Shown here in pieces: positions 54,830 to 63,115 of a DNA stretch of 64,000 nucleotides. A program made the translations under genes and the position numbers. The notes beneath the pieces are model-generated. The model was given only the letters and a program-made list of their open reading frames with translations, had not been told where the DNA came from and ran no database searches. Source of the DNA: Rhodospirillaceae bacterium (GTDB lineage: Bacteria; Pseudomonadota; Alphaproteobacteria; SP197); NCBI GenBank assembly GCA_002722885.1, contig PBNE01000008.1, positions 79,880-143,879 of the forward strand, in the 5' to 3' direction. Numbering within the stretch: position 1 is the stretch's first letter; each line of letters begins with the position of its first letter.

Positions 54830-55801
54830 ATGGGCACATCCAGACCGTCAAGCTTTCGTATCAGGCTGGGAGGGCGCGTGCTTTCCGCGAGCCTTGTCGC
54901 CATACTCACGATGGACTGTACCGCCCTGCCGCGAGACACGGAACGGGTCGCCCTCGATGACGTCAGTACGATCCCAGGCCTGGAGACGGTTCGGGGTGCT
55001 CCCTCACCTCTCGGCGGCACCATACGGGACAACTTCGATGCATCGTTTGCACAGGAGAGCGCGGCCGGCACCTACCCGCCCGACGCCAACAGCACCGTTC
55101 ATTGCGCAAGTCTCGTGCTCTCGGGCGGCGCCGACTATGGCGCCTTCGGTGTCGGTGTTCTGGCCGGCTGGACTGAAACAGGCACCCGACCCGAATTCAA
55201 GGTGGTCACGGGCGTCAGCACCGGTGCGATGATCGCATCGGTGGCCGTCCTGGGTCCTGTGTATGAAGAGGCCCTTCAGGAATCCTTCACCACCATCGAT
55301 CAGGACGATTTTCTGACGCTGCGCGGCATCTTCGACATCATTCTGGGCACCGACGCTGTTGCCGACAGCAGGCCACTGCAACGCCCCATTGCCGCGATCT
55401 ATGACATGAAGGTCATGCAGCGCGTAGCCGAAGAGCACAACCGCGGCCGTCACCTCTACATCCTGACAACGAACATCGACACGGAAGTTCCCATCCTCTG
55501 GAGCCTGGGTGCCCTGGCCAACGTCGGCACACGGGAAGCTCTTGATCTGAGCCGCAAGATCATCACGGCGTCAGTCTCACCGCCGGGAGTCTTCCCTCCG
55601 GTCCTCATCGACGCTGTAGTCAACGGTGAGCTATACCAGGAAATGCATGCCGACAGTGGCGTGGTGACCAGCATGATGTCCACTGGCGGGATCATAGACT
55701 TTACCGACACCGCACAAAGGCTGACCAGTGTCGAAGCAGCAGCCCATGACGTTCATCTGATCCGCAATGGCTTCGTCACGCCACGCCCACGTGTCGTTTA
55801 A
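54830..55801 (+). CDS. Patatin-like phospholipase lipoprotein, C-terminus probably lost
   Basis: The product has 323 residues from the ATG at 54830, with a lipoprotein-type leader (SASLVAILTMDCTAL). The patatin domain is complete in its core: oxyanion loop LSGGADYGAFGVGVL, nucleophile Ser in GVSTGAMIAS, and the Asp of the dyad probably in MHADSGV (DSG rather than the usual DGG). TAA at 55799-55801 ends it at FVTPRPRVV, but family-like sequence continues beyond the stop (see 55802-56061). The truncated form may still be active because the catalytic dyad is retained. Confidence 0.85.
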   Translation: MGTSRPSSFRIRLGGRVLSASLVAILTMDCTALPRDTERVALDDVSTIPGLETVRGAPSPLGGTIRDNFDASFAQESAAGTYPPDANSTVHCASLVLSGGADYGAFGVGVLAGWTETGTRPEFKVVTGVSTGAMIASVAVLGPVYEEALQESFTTIDQDDFLTLRGIFDIILGTDAVADSRPLQRPIAAIYDMKVMQRVAEEHNRGRHLYILTTNIDTEVPILWSLGALANVGTREALDLSRKIITASVSPPGVFPPVLIDAVVNGELYQEMHADSGVVTSMMSTGGIIDFTDTAQRLTSVEAAAHDVHLIRNGFVTPRPRVV

Positions 55802-56061
55802 CGCAATCTTCCGACATCATCGGTGCGTCGACCCAGACCATGCTCAAATGGGCAGGCACCTTCGACACCGTTCGCATCTGCCTTATCCATGATGCCCGCG
55901 GCGATGACGTCTACCAGCTCAACATTCCGCCCGACTTTGAGCTGGCGACCGAAGACTACTTCGACAAGCAGGTCATGAACGACCTATTTACCGTGGGGCA
56001 CCTGTTGGGTTCCGATCCCAGGTCCTGGCAGACCAAACCGCCACAGCTCAAGGGATTTTGA
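55802..56061 (+). pseudogene. Orphaned C-terminal segment of the patatin gene
   Basis: Directly after the TAA the same frame gives RNLP, then a one-base loss near 55812 moves the good reading to the next frame: DIIGASTQTMLKWAGTFDTVR, ICLIHDARGDDVYQLNIPP, DFELATEDYFDKQVMNDLF, to TGA at 56059-56061. This reads as the missing tail of the upstream patatin (about 86 residues). Two independent lesions, one stop and one deletion, separate it from the catalytic part. The ATG at 55840 could start a 73-residue fragment, but I see no ribosome site. Confidence 0.7.
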
Positions 56062-56113
56062 GGCTCTCAGCAAGCCAACCGGAGCAGTCCAGACAACAAT
56101 CCCATGGGAAGAG

Positions 56114-57055
56114 TTAAGGTTGCGCCCAGGCACCGAACGGTTTTATCACGACGAGACCGCCACGGCTCAGATCGGCTTCATCCAGGTTACTGAGACCGTT
56201 GCCGTTGATCAGGCCGCTCAGTTCATCGACATAAGCTTGGCCACGTTCCGAATAGGCCGTCAGAGTCGCGGCCAGCTCCAAGCCGCTGACGGTCTGGCCA
56301 GCCTCGCGCAACCCACCACGCCGATCACGCAATCCCGAATAGGCCGCATGGCTGTTGAGATTGAGCATATAGGCGGCCACGGAATACAACGTAGTCGGGA
56401 ACGATTTGATCCGGTAGTCGCCGAGTTCACCGCGCTGCTCCGACGGCACCATGCCGTCGTCTTCCCAGGTCCACTGACCGAACAGGGCATTGGCTTCGGT
56501 GGCAAAGCGCGACGTACCCCAGCCGCTTTCGATCGCGGCCTGGGCAAGCACTAGCGATGCCGGAATGACATCGACCAGGCGTTTGAGCCTCGCGATCTCA
56601 TCGGGTCCAATCTCGGCATTTTCAGAACTGATCACCTTTTAGCGGAGCGCCAGTTCGGACAACCAACGTGCGTCACGTGTGCCAAGGTCCTGAGGATCTC
56701 TCAATGACAGGAGCCGTTCACGATCTTCGATGATCGTCTCATTGGCGCGCAGTGCCAGCGGCGCCATCGCCATCAGGAAGAGCGTCTTCTTTGTCTCCAC
56801 ATCAATCTCATCGCTCCAGCCCTCCGGCCAGTGCGTCAGGCCCATGCGCGGAACGACAGGGTAGATTTCTGCCCATGCGTCGCGGCTGTAGCCCAGTTCG
56901 TCGAAGACCATCATGGTCTCGGCGGCCGAAGAGACCGGAATGACCTCCCTTTGCAGGGCTGCAAAGCGTCCCAACATCAGCCCCAGCAGAGCGAGGCCGA
57001 CAAACAGCACGGCGACAATGATGATGCCGCGTCGTCTGGGCGATGGAGATGTCAT
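56114..57055 (-). pseudogene. Bax-like glucosaminidase-domain gene interrupted by an in-frame TAA
   Basis: The ATG at 57055 starts a membrane anchor (RRRGIIIVAVLFVGLALLGL) and the Bax N-terminal part (VPRMGLTHWPEGW, KKTLFLMAMAPLALRANE, DARWLSELALR). TAA at 56639-56641 interrupts, and the same frame resumes with KVISSENAEIGPDEIARLKRL, VDVIPASLVLAQAAIESGWG and NALFGQW, the glucosaminidase domain with catalytic Glu in AIESGWG. Relatives have LAERYGV at this point, so the stop probably replaces Tyr. An intact protein would be about 313 residues. The catalytic half has no signal of its own. Confidence 0.85.
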
Positions 57056-57097
57056 GGACAAAGTATGCCCGCCCTCTGAAACGGCGAGAACCCGGGC

Positions 57098-57973
57098 CTA
57101 GCGCGTCGGAACCGGTTCGTCGCCGGTGTAGTCATAGAAGCCCTTGCCGGACTTGCGGCCCAGCCAGCCAGCTTCGACATATTTGGCCAGCAGTGGGCAC
57201 GGCCGGTACTTCGTATCAGCCAGACCGTCGTAGAGCACCTGCATGACCGAGTAGCAGACATCGAGGCCGATAAAGTCCGCCAGCTCAAGCGGACCCATGG
57301 GATGGTTCGCACCAAGCTTCATGGCGGTATCGATCGACTCCACGGTGCCGACACCCTCGTAGAGGGCATAGACCGCTTCGTTGATCATCGGCAGCAGGAT
57401 GCGGTTCACGATGAAGGCCGGGAAATCCTCGGCGTTCGCCGGAACCTTCTCCAGCGTCAGCGTGAGATCGCGAATCGTACCGAAGGTCTCCGCATCGGTC
57501 GCCAGGCCGCGGATGAGCTCCACCAGTCTCATGACCGGGACGGGGTTCATGAAGTGCATGCCCATGAACTTCTCGGGCCGGTCGGTCGCCGCGGCTAGGC
57601 GGGTGATCGGGATCGACGAGGTGTTCGAGCAGATGATCGCTTCGGGCTTCAGCGTTTCGGTGAGCTGCGTGAAGATTTCCTTCTTCACAGCTTCATTCTC
57701 GGTTGCCGCCTCGATCACGCAATCGCACTGGGCGAGATCGGCAAACCCGTCGACCACACTGATCCGGGCAAGGCCCGCCGTCTTGTCGTCTTCGGCGATC
57801 AGACCACGGCGGACCTGACGGTCCATGTTACCATCGATGGTCTTGAGCGCATGATCGGCACGGGAACGGTCAGCATCGACCAGAGCGACGTCGTAGCCGG
57901 CCAGCGCGCAGACGTGGGCAATGCCCGAGCCCATCGCACCTGCACCGATCACGCCAATGCTCTTGATCTCCAT
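57098..57973 (-). CDS. 3-hydroxybutyryl-CoA dehydrogenase
   Basis: The 291-residue NAD enzyme has the Rossmann motif VIGAGAMGSGIAHV (residues 8-21), DCVIEAATEN, CSNTSSIPIT, the catalytic His in GMHFMNPVPVM and a C-terminal dimer domain (DFPAFIVNRILLPM, GANHPMGPLELADFIG). It oxidises (S)-3-hydroxybutyryl-CoA to acetoacetyl-CoA (Hbd/PaaH type). It lies downstream of etfB-etfA on the same strand, so beta-oxidation electrons and substrate are handled by neighbours. Confidence 0.94.
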   Translation of the reverse strand: MEIKSIGVIGAGAMGSGIAHVCALAGYDVALVDADRSRADHALKTIDGNMDRQVRRGLIAEDDKTAGLARISVVDGFADLAQCDCVIEAATENEAVKKEIFTQLTETLKPEAIICSNTSSIPITRLAAATDRPEKFMGMHFMNPVPVMRLVELIRGLATDAETFGTIRDLTLTLEKVPANAEDFPAFIVNRILLPMINEAVYALYEGVGTVESIDTAMKLGANHPMGPLELADFIGLDVCYSVMQVLYDGLADTKYRPCPLLAKYVEAGWLGRKSGKGFYDYTGDEPVPTR

Positions 57974-58037
57974 CGACTGTCCTTTCGTGCGAGAACCGCG
58001 AGTGGCCTTCAGGGCCGGGCGCTGTGTTGCTCGCTTA

Positions 58038-58988
58038 TCATGCCTGGACACCCTGGCTCTGCAATTCGCCCTTTAGTTCCGGCACGGCCTGGAAGAGGTC
58101 CGCGACGAGGCCAAAATCGGCAACCTGGAAGATCGGGGCTTCCTCATCCTTGTTGATGCAGGCGATGACCTTGCTGTCCTTCATGCCCGCCAGATGCTGA
58201 ATCGCGCCGGAAATTCCGACGGCGATGTACAACTCGGGCGCAACGACCTTACCGGTCTGGCCGACCTGGTAGTCGTTCGGGACATAACCGGCATCGACCG
58301 CCGCGCGGCTCGCGCCCACGGCAGCACCCAGGATGTCGGCGACTTCCTCAAGCATCGAGAAGTTGTCACCCGACTGCATGCCGCGGCCGCCGGAGATCAC
58401 GACACGGGCCGTGGTCAGTTCCGGGCGCTCGTTGTCGGACAGGGCCGCGCCTTCGAAGCTCGAAAGACCGGCATCGGACGCACCACCGACAGTCTCGACC
58501 GCCGCCGAGCCGCCTTCCTCGGCCGCAGCCTCGAACGAGGTGGTGCGGACGGTGACCAGCTTCACGGCATCGGTCGACTGCACGGTCGCCATGGCGTTGC
58601 CGGCATAGATCGGACGCACGAAAGTGTCTTCAGAGACGACCTCGGTGATATCGGAGACCTGCTGCGTGTCGAGCAGCGCGGCAGCCCGGGGCATGATGTT
58701 TTTGCCCGTGGTCGTGGCCGCGGCCACGACGTGGCTGTAGCCCGACGCCATGCCCGCGATCAGCGGCGTGACATTTTCGGCGAGCTGGGCTTTCAACGCG
58801 GCGTCATCGGCCACCAGAACCTTGGAGACACCGGCCACCTTGGCAGCCGCTTCACCCACGGCACCACAGCCTTCGCCGGCCACGAGGACGGTGATGTCAC
58901 CACCCATTTGGCTAGCGGCTGTAACCGCGTTCAGGGTAGCCGAGGACAGAGCCTCGTTGTCATGATCGGCATAAACGAGAATAGCCAT
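58038..58988 (-). CDS. etfA: Electron transfer flavoprotein, alpha subunit
   Basis: The 316-residue subunit has the N-terminal domain (MAILVYADHDNEALS) and the FAD-binding C-terminal domain: RVVISGGRGMQSGDNF, GASRAAVDAGYVPNDYQVGQ, TGKVVAPELYIAVGISGAIQ and INKDEEAPIFQVADFGLV. ETF passes electrons from acyl-CoA dehydrogenases to ETF-ubiquinone oxidoreductase. It starts one base after the etfB stop. Confidence 0.97.
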   Translation of the reverse strand: MAILVYADHDNEALSSATLNAVTAASQMGGDITVLVAGEGCGAVGEAAAKVAGVSKVLVADDAALKAQLAENVTPLIAGMASGYSHVVAAATTTGKNIMPRAAALLDTQQVSDITEVVSEDTFVRPIYAGNAMATVQSTDAVKLVTVRTTSFEAAAEEGGSAAVETVGGASDAGLSSFEGAALSDNERPELTTARVVISGGRGMQSGDNFSMLEEVADILGAAVGASRAAVDAGYVPNDYQVGQTGKVVAPELYIAVGISGAIQHLAGMKDSKVIACINKDEEAPIFQVADFGLVADLFQAVPELKGELQSQGVQA

Positions 58989-58989
58989 C

Positions 58990-59739
58990 TCAGATCACTC
59001 CCGCATCGTTGTGCAGCTTGTCGACGAGTTCGGACACCGAGCCGACCTTGATACCGCCCTGACGCTTCGGCGGCTCCTCGACCTTGATGGTGTTCAGGCG
59101 CGGTGTCGTGTCGACACCGAGATCGGTCGGAGTCTTCTTGGCGATCTCTTTCTTGCGCGCCTTCATAATGTTCGGCAACGAGGCGTACCGCGGCTCGTTC
59201 AGGCGCAGGTCGACCGTCAGTATCGACGGCATCTTGAGTGCCACGGTCTCAAGGCCACCATCAACCTCGCGGGTGACCTTCATGCCGCCATCGGCAACTT
59301 CGACCTTCGAGACGAAGGTGCCCTGAGACCAGCCCAACAGACCCGACAGCATCTGGCCGGTCTGGTTGGCGTCGTCATCGATCGCCTGCTTGCCGAGGAA
59401 CACGATGTCGGGGCTTTCTTCCTCGACCACCTTGGCCAGCATCTTGGCGACGGCCAGAGGTTCGAGTTCACCGTCGTGCACCACGTGAATGGCACGGTCC
59501 GCACCCATGGCGAGCGCGGTACGGAGCGTTTCCTGGCTCTGCTCGGGGCCCATCGAGATCGCAACGACCTCTTCAGCGGTTCCGGCTTCCTTCATACGCA
59601 CGGCCTCTTCGACCGCAATCTCGTCGAAGGGATTCATCGACATCTTCACATTCGCGAGGTCGACACCGCTCTGGTCCGCCTTGACGCGCACCTTCACGTT
59701 GTAGTCGATCACCCGCTTGACCGGGACGAGAACCTTCAT
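58990..59739 (-). CDS. etfB: Electron transfer flavoprotein, beta subunit
   Basis: The 249-residue subunit begins [19 protein letters not shown] and has [36 protein letters not shown] and the signature [22 protein letters not shown]. It pairs with EtfA and binds AMP. The ATG at 59739 is the family start. A promoter with an overlapping dyad lies at 59806-59849. Confidence 0.97.
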   Translation of the reverse strand: MKVLVPVKRVIDYNVKVRVKADQSGVDLANVKMSMNPFDEIAVEEAVRMKEAGTAEEVVAISMGPEQSQETLRTALAMGADRAIHVVHDGELEPLAVAKMLAKVVEEESPDIVFLGKQAIDDDANQTGQMLSGLLGWSQGTFVSKVEVADGGMKVTREVDGGLETVALKMPSILTVDLRLNEPRYASLPNIMKARKKEIAKKTPTDLGVDTTPRLNTIKVEEPPKRQGGIKVGSVSELVDKLHNDAGVI

Positions 59740-59805
59740 CGCATCCGTCTCCAAGCGACTGGTTTCATAGAAAAGATCGGAAGATGAACGGTCGGAAACC
59801 GCTCA

Positions 59806-59849
59806 TTTCGCAGGTGCGAAAACTAGGGCCCCGCCTCGGCACCTGTCAA
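59806..59849 (-). promoter_or_regulatory. etfB promoter with TTTCGCA-N2-TGCGAAA operator
   Basis: On the minus strand a consensus TTGACA (59849-59844) is followed after 18 bp by TAGTTT (59825-59820). A perfect 7-2-7 dyad TTTCGCA-CC-TGCGAAA (read on the minus strand, 59821-59806) overlaps the last bases of the -10 and covers the start site. This is the geometry of a repressor site, and the dyad matches those at scpA and phaA. Confidence 0.6.
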
Positions 59850-59919
59850 CGCGCGAAAGGGGCAAATTTGTTTCCGAATCGACAGCATTTGCATCGTTTG
59901 GCGTCCGCGAAGGTATCGC

Positions 59920-60489
59920 TCACCCGTTTTGTGTTCCGCCAGGTGCCCACAACACGTCATTAGCACCTCTGTCGTTCAGCCAGCGCGCCATGACAAAGAG
60001 ATGGTCGCTCAACCGATTGGCGTATTTCACGGCCTCTGGATTGACCTCCTCATCGCCCGCCAGTTCAGTCATCAGGCGCTCGGCGCGACGGATCACGGTG
60101 CGCGCCAGATGGAGATTAGCAGCAGCCGGCGAGCCGCCCGGCAGGATGAATGAGGTCAGAGGCGCAAGATCAGCATTCATGGCATCGATCTCGTCCTCCA
60201 GCCGCTGGACCTGGTCGGCGGTGATGCGCAGGGCACCGGAGGCCTTGCGCCCGTCATAGGGCGTGCAGAGATCGGCGCCGAGGTCAAAGAGATCGTTCTG
60301 GATCCGCGCCAGCGTGGCATCATCATCACCTGTGGTGTGGAGCCGTGCCATGCCGATCACGGCATTGGCCTCGTCCGATGTTCCATAGGCGGCCACGCGG
60401 GTGTCATGCTTGGCGACACGGCGACCGTCGCCCAGCGAGGTCTTTCCCTTGTCGCCGCCGCGTGTGTAGATCTTGTCGAGTTTGACCAT
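59920..60489 (-). CDS. Cob(I)alamin adenosyltransferase (PduO type)
   Basis: This enzyme transfers adenosine from ATP to cob(I)alamin, making the adenosylcobalamin used by scpA and nrdJ in this window. The 189-residue protein has the ATP-binding N-terminus KIYTRGGDKGKTSLGDG, GTSDEANAVIG, the cobalamin-contacting FILPGGSPAAANLHLARTV and RRAERLM. It sits 7 bp after the twin-transmembrane gene and 180 bp before etfB on the minus strand. Confidence 0.95.
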   Translation of the reverse strand: MVKLDKIYTRGGDKGKTSLGDGRRVAKHDTRVAAYGTSDEANAVIGMARLHTTGDDDATLARIQNDLFDLGADLCTPYDGRKASGALRITADQVQRLEDEIDAMNADLAPLTSFILPGGSPAAANLHLARTVIRRAERLMTELAGDEEVNPEAVKYANRLSDHLFVMARWLNDRGANDVLWAPGGTQNG

Positions 60490-60496
60490 GGTTGTC

Positions 60497-60694
60497 TCAA
60501 CCCTTGTCGGCCAGGAAGAACATCACGACGAGCATGACCAGCGCGGCAAACTGAAAACCGACGCGAAAGCGCATCAGCTTGTTGCCATGTTTGCGGTTGA
60601 ACTCGCCGCCCTTCACGAAGCTGCCGATCCCCAGAAACAAGGCACCAAGGGTCAAGATCACGAAGATCAGGGCAACAATGGCAAGCCAGCTCAT
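60497..60694 (-). CDS. Small twin-transmembrane (HIG1-like) protein
   Basis: The 65-residue protein from the ATG at 60694 has two membrane helices (WLAIVALIFVILTLGALFLG and VGFQFAALVMLVVMFFL) around a conserved loop GGEFNRKHGNKLMRFRV. The loop is the hallmark of bacterial HIG1/twin-TM proteins. It is commonly the gene before the cobalamin adenosyltransferase in alphaproteobacteria. A link to respiratory complexes is suggested by HIG1 homology but not shown for this family. Confidence 0.88.
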   Translation of the reverse strand: MSWLAIVALIFVILTLGALFLGIGSFVKGGEFNRKHGNKLMRFRVGFQFAALVMLVVMFFLADKG

Positions 60695-60816
60695 AAGGAG
60701 CCCTTTCCGGCCGGTGGTCGGCACGTCGGTGGGAAACAGCAGAGATAAGTACTGGCGCTGTCCTATGCCAGTGGGAACATCAACTCATTTCCGAAACAAA
60801 TACGCAGCCACGTGAC

Positions 60817-61404
60817 TCAAGTGTCCGTCCGGACCAAAAGAGACTCCAGCATGGCCCTATATGTTGCAAAGCCCGGGGCAACCGTTTCCGGATTCTTGCC
60901 TTCATCGTCCCAGCGGCGCAGGCGAACGGCATCATCGCTGAACGGCTGACTGCCAAATGTCCGCGCGTCCTCATCAGTCATAATGCCGCCCTGCAGGGAC
61001 ATCGTATGGATCGAGGCGTCCGATAGGCGCTCGCGATAACTCGGTTCGATAGCACAGAGATATCGCTTGGCATCGACATGCAGGCGCACGGGCTCGGTCA
61101 CCTCTGGCGGGAAGAAGGACTCCAGCACGCACGGTGCGGCACGGTCGTGGCGCTTTTCAGCGACGGTCTCGTTGGCGTTGTCGGGATCGGGATCAACATA
61201 GTAGCCGACATCATGAAGAAGGGCGGCGGCCACCAGAGCATCCGGAGCGTCATCGCGCCGGGCGCAGGCTGCACACTGCAGCATGTGTTCACCCACCGTC
61301 ACCGGCTCGCCCAGATAGCTCTGCTCCATGATCACGGCAAACAGGGCCTCGATCTTGTCGATAACGTTGTCATGGGTCAGGTCTGAAAGAAGCGCGGGTT
61401 TCAT
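60817..61404 (-). CDS. HD-domain phosphonate oxygenase (TmpB/PhnZ-like)
   Basis: The 195-residue protein has the diiron HD-oxygenase pattern of TIGR03276: Tyr30 and Glu33 in SYLGEPVT, His40 in EHMLQCA, His64-Asp65 in LLHDVGYY, His86, His109 in RLHVDAKRYLC and an Asp in LRRWDDEG. PhnZ and TmpB cleave the C-P bond of 1-hydroxy-phosphonates, releasing phosphate. The Tyr-x2-Glu pair is the substrate gate of this subfamily and separates it from ordinary HD phosphohydrolases. The start overlaps the stop of the dioxygenase gene (ATGA). Confidence 0.9.
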   Translation of the reverse strand: MKPALLSDLTHDNVIDKIEALFAVIMEQSYLGEPVTVGEHMLQCAACARRDDAPDALVAAALLHDVGYYVDPDPDNANETVAEKRHDRAAPCVLESFFPPEVTEPVRLHVDAKRYLCAIEPSYRERLSDASIHTMSLQGGIMTDEDARTFGSQPFSDDAVRLRRWDDEGKNPETVAPGFATYRAMLESLLVRTDT

Positions 61405-62504
61405 GACATCTGTCGTTCCAGCACGCGCAGCGTGCTCAGCATGGAGTCCTTGTCGGCGTAACAACCCTGAAGGTGGCGGCGGCCTGAGCCGCCGACGGTC
61501 TTGCGGCCGTGCAGGACCCGCTGGTTGTCGACCATGAAAAGGTCGCCGGGACCGGCCTTGAACATGACCTCCAGTTCAGGACGTTGCAACACCTCAGCAA
61601 AGCGTCGATAGGCGCGATAGAACGCCGGCATCACGTCGGCGGGCAGATCGAAAGTACTGATCGAACGGTTATTGAAGCGGACTTCGGCGATCTCGCCACG
61701 GTCATCAAGCGTGATCAGCCGGGCGCGGGCGCAAAGCTCCGTGTCGGCACTGGCAAATCGGAACGGGACGGCGTACCGCGTCAGAAGGTCGAAGGACGTT
61801 CCGTCCTCGTCACGCAACAGGGTCGCCGCCTTGAAGCCATCTACCACGACCGAATCCCCGCCGTCGTTTTCGCCGACCAGGCAATGCAGAAGCTGCAGGC
61901 CCGGTACCGGATCGCGATAGGGATTGTCGGTGTGGCACGACAGGCCCATGCCGGTGTTGGCCAGGTTGATGGGTTCGGGGTCGCTGCGGACTTCGAAGAA
62001 GCGGCCGTAGTTCGTCTCGCGCACGAAGCCGAAACTCTCGGCGACATCGATGAGCGTTCCTGGTTCCGATGGCACGCCGGTCAACAGCGTGAAGCCGAGG
62101 TCGCGCATGTCGATCAGCCAGGCGTGCCGGGCGCCCGCGTCCGCCATGACCGTATCGAACCCGTGAACGGGCATCGTGTCGGCGAGTTCGGCACCCCAGA
62201 GACGGAGCGTCGAAGCCGGCGGCGGTGCCGCGTGGCTCCGCAACCAGCCCAGATCGAAGTCGGCCTCATGGCCATCGGGCGCGAATCGGATGCGGAGCGA
62301 ACCAACGCCGTTGGAGACGGATTCAACGACCGTCGTGTCATCAAGATCGGTGATTTCGAAAAGCTTCTGGCCGTTGGCGTGGCGTGCTTCCGCACTGGGC
62401 GAATTGTCGCGCAACCACAGGGCATGGACCGTGTCGCACCGCCCATCGCTCCAGGAAAGACCCAGCCGATCACCGGCATTGTCCCACGCGACTAGATCAA
62501 CCAT
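61401..62504 (-). CDS. TmpA-like 2-oxoglutarate/Fe(II) dioxygenase (GBBH/TauD family)
   Basis: This 367-residue protein has an N-terminal GBBH-like beta domain (LWLRDNSPSAEARHANGQK; the zinc-binding cysteines of eukaryotic relatives are absent) and a TauD-type catalytic domain. That domain has HxD in LSCHTDNPYRDPVPG, the distal His in DNQRVLHGRK and an Arg in GSGRRHLQGCY. TmpA hydroxylates 2-trimethylaminoethylphosphonate before TmpB cleaves it; the two-domain architecture plus the coupled HD gene point to TmpA rather than PhnY. Carnitine-type hydroxylation is the alternative. Confidence 0.85.
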   Translation of the reverse strand: MVDLVAWDNAGDRLGLSWSDGRCDTVHALWLRDNSPSAEARHANGQKLFEITDLDDTTVVESVSNGVGSLRIRFAPDGHEADFDLGWLRSHAAPPPASTLRLWGAELADTMPVHGFDTVMADAGARHAWLIDMRDLGFTLLTGVPSEPGTLIDVAESFGFVRETNYGRFFEVRSDPEPINLANTGMGLSCHTDNPYRDPVPGLQLLHCLVGENDGGDSVVVDGFKAATLLRDEDGTSFDLLTRYAVPFRFASADTELCARARLITLDDRGEIAEVRFNNRSISTFDLPADVMPAFYRAYRRFAEVLQRPELEVMFKAGPGDLFMVDNQRVLHGRKTVGGSGRRHLQGCYADKDSMLSTLRVLERQMS

Positions 62505-62626
62505 GGCTCAGGTTTCCGCTTCGAGATTCAGCGCATCTTGCTGCCGTCTCTCACCGCCTGCAATCGTGTTGCACATCGGCATCTTCAAATCGGTTAGAAT
62601 GGTGGGGGATGTCTTGCGGAGCCGCT

Positions 62627-63112
62627 GTGGACGCAATCACACGAAGTTATGAGGAAACCCTCGTCGCCTACTTCGAAGAGGAGATTGAGGGTGAGGCCTA
62701 TTTCAAGGCGCTCGCCGCGCATTTCAGCGAACCGGGTGCTGCCGAAAAGCTGGTCCTGATGGGTGAGGTCGAACGCTGTTCAGCCAATGTCATGCGCCCA
62801 CTGCTTGCCAAATACGGTCTCAAGACCCGCGACGAAACCATGCTGCGCGAGAAGGCGGTGACCACCATCGGCCGCGACTCCGGCCGGTCCTGGTCGGAAT
62901 TCGTCGATCACGTCGCCGGCTACTATCCCGTCTACATCGACACCTTCGAAGCGCTGGAGCGCATGGCCCCGGCCGAGGACCGCGCTGCCCTGGAGCGGCT
63001 GACCGAACACGAGCACGTCACGATCGCCTTTGCCGAGCGGGAGCGGGCCGGCATCGCCGACAGTGCCAAGCCGATGCGCGACTACGTCGCCTTGTGCGAC
63101 AGCCAGAACTGA
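62627..63112 (+). CDS. Hypothetical helical protein, ferritin-like size and spacing
   Basis: About 161 residues from GTG 62627, which has GGAG 5 nt upstream; an ATG at 62609 would add six residues. The protein is helix-rich with FEEEIEGEAYFKALAAHF, EVERCSANVMRPL and LTEHEHVTIAFAERE. The Glu and Glu-x2-His groups in four helices look like a ferritin-like or rubrerythrin-type diiron fold, but I cannot assign a family. It is divergent from the tmpA-like gene and convergent with the nitronate monooxygenase. Confidence 0.75.
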   Translation: MDAITRSYEETLVAYFEEEIEGEAYFKALAAHFSEPGAAEKLVLMGEVERCSANVMRPLLAKYGLKTRDETMLREKAVTTIGRDSGRSWSEFVDHVAGYYPVYIDTFEALERMAPAEDRAALERLTEHEHVTIAFAERERAGIADSAKPMRDYVALCDSQN

Positions 63113-63115
63113 GGG

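Noticed and set aside
60751-60772. Hairpin ACTGGC/GCCAGT after the HD-oxygenase gene
   Set aside because: The 6-bp stem has a 10-nt loop and no T-run; such stems are common by chance at this GC content.
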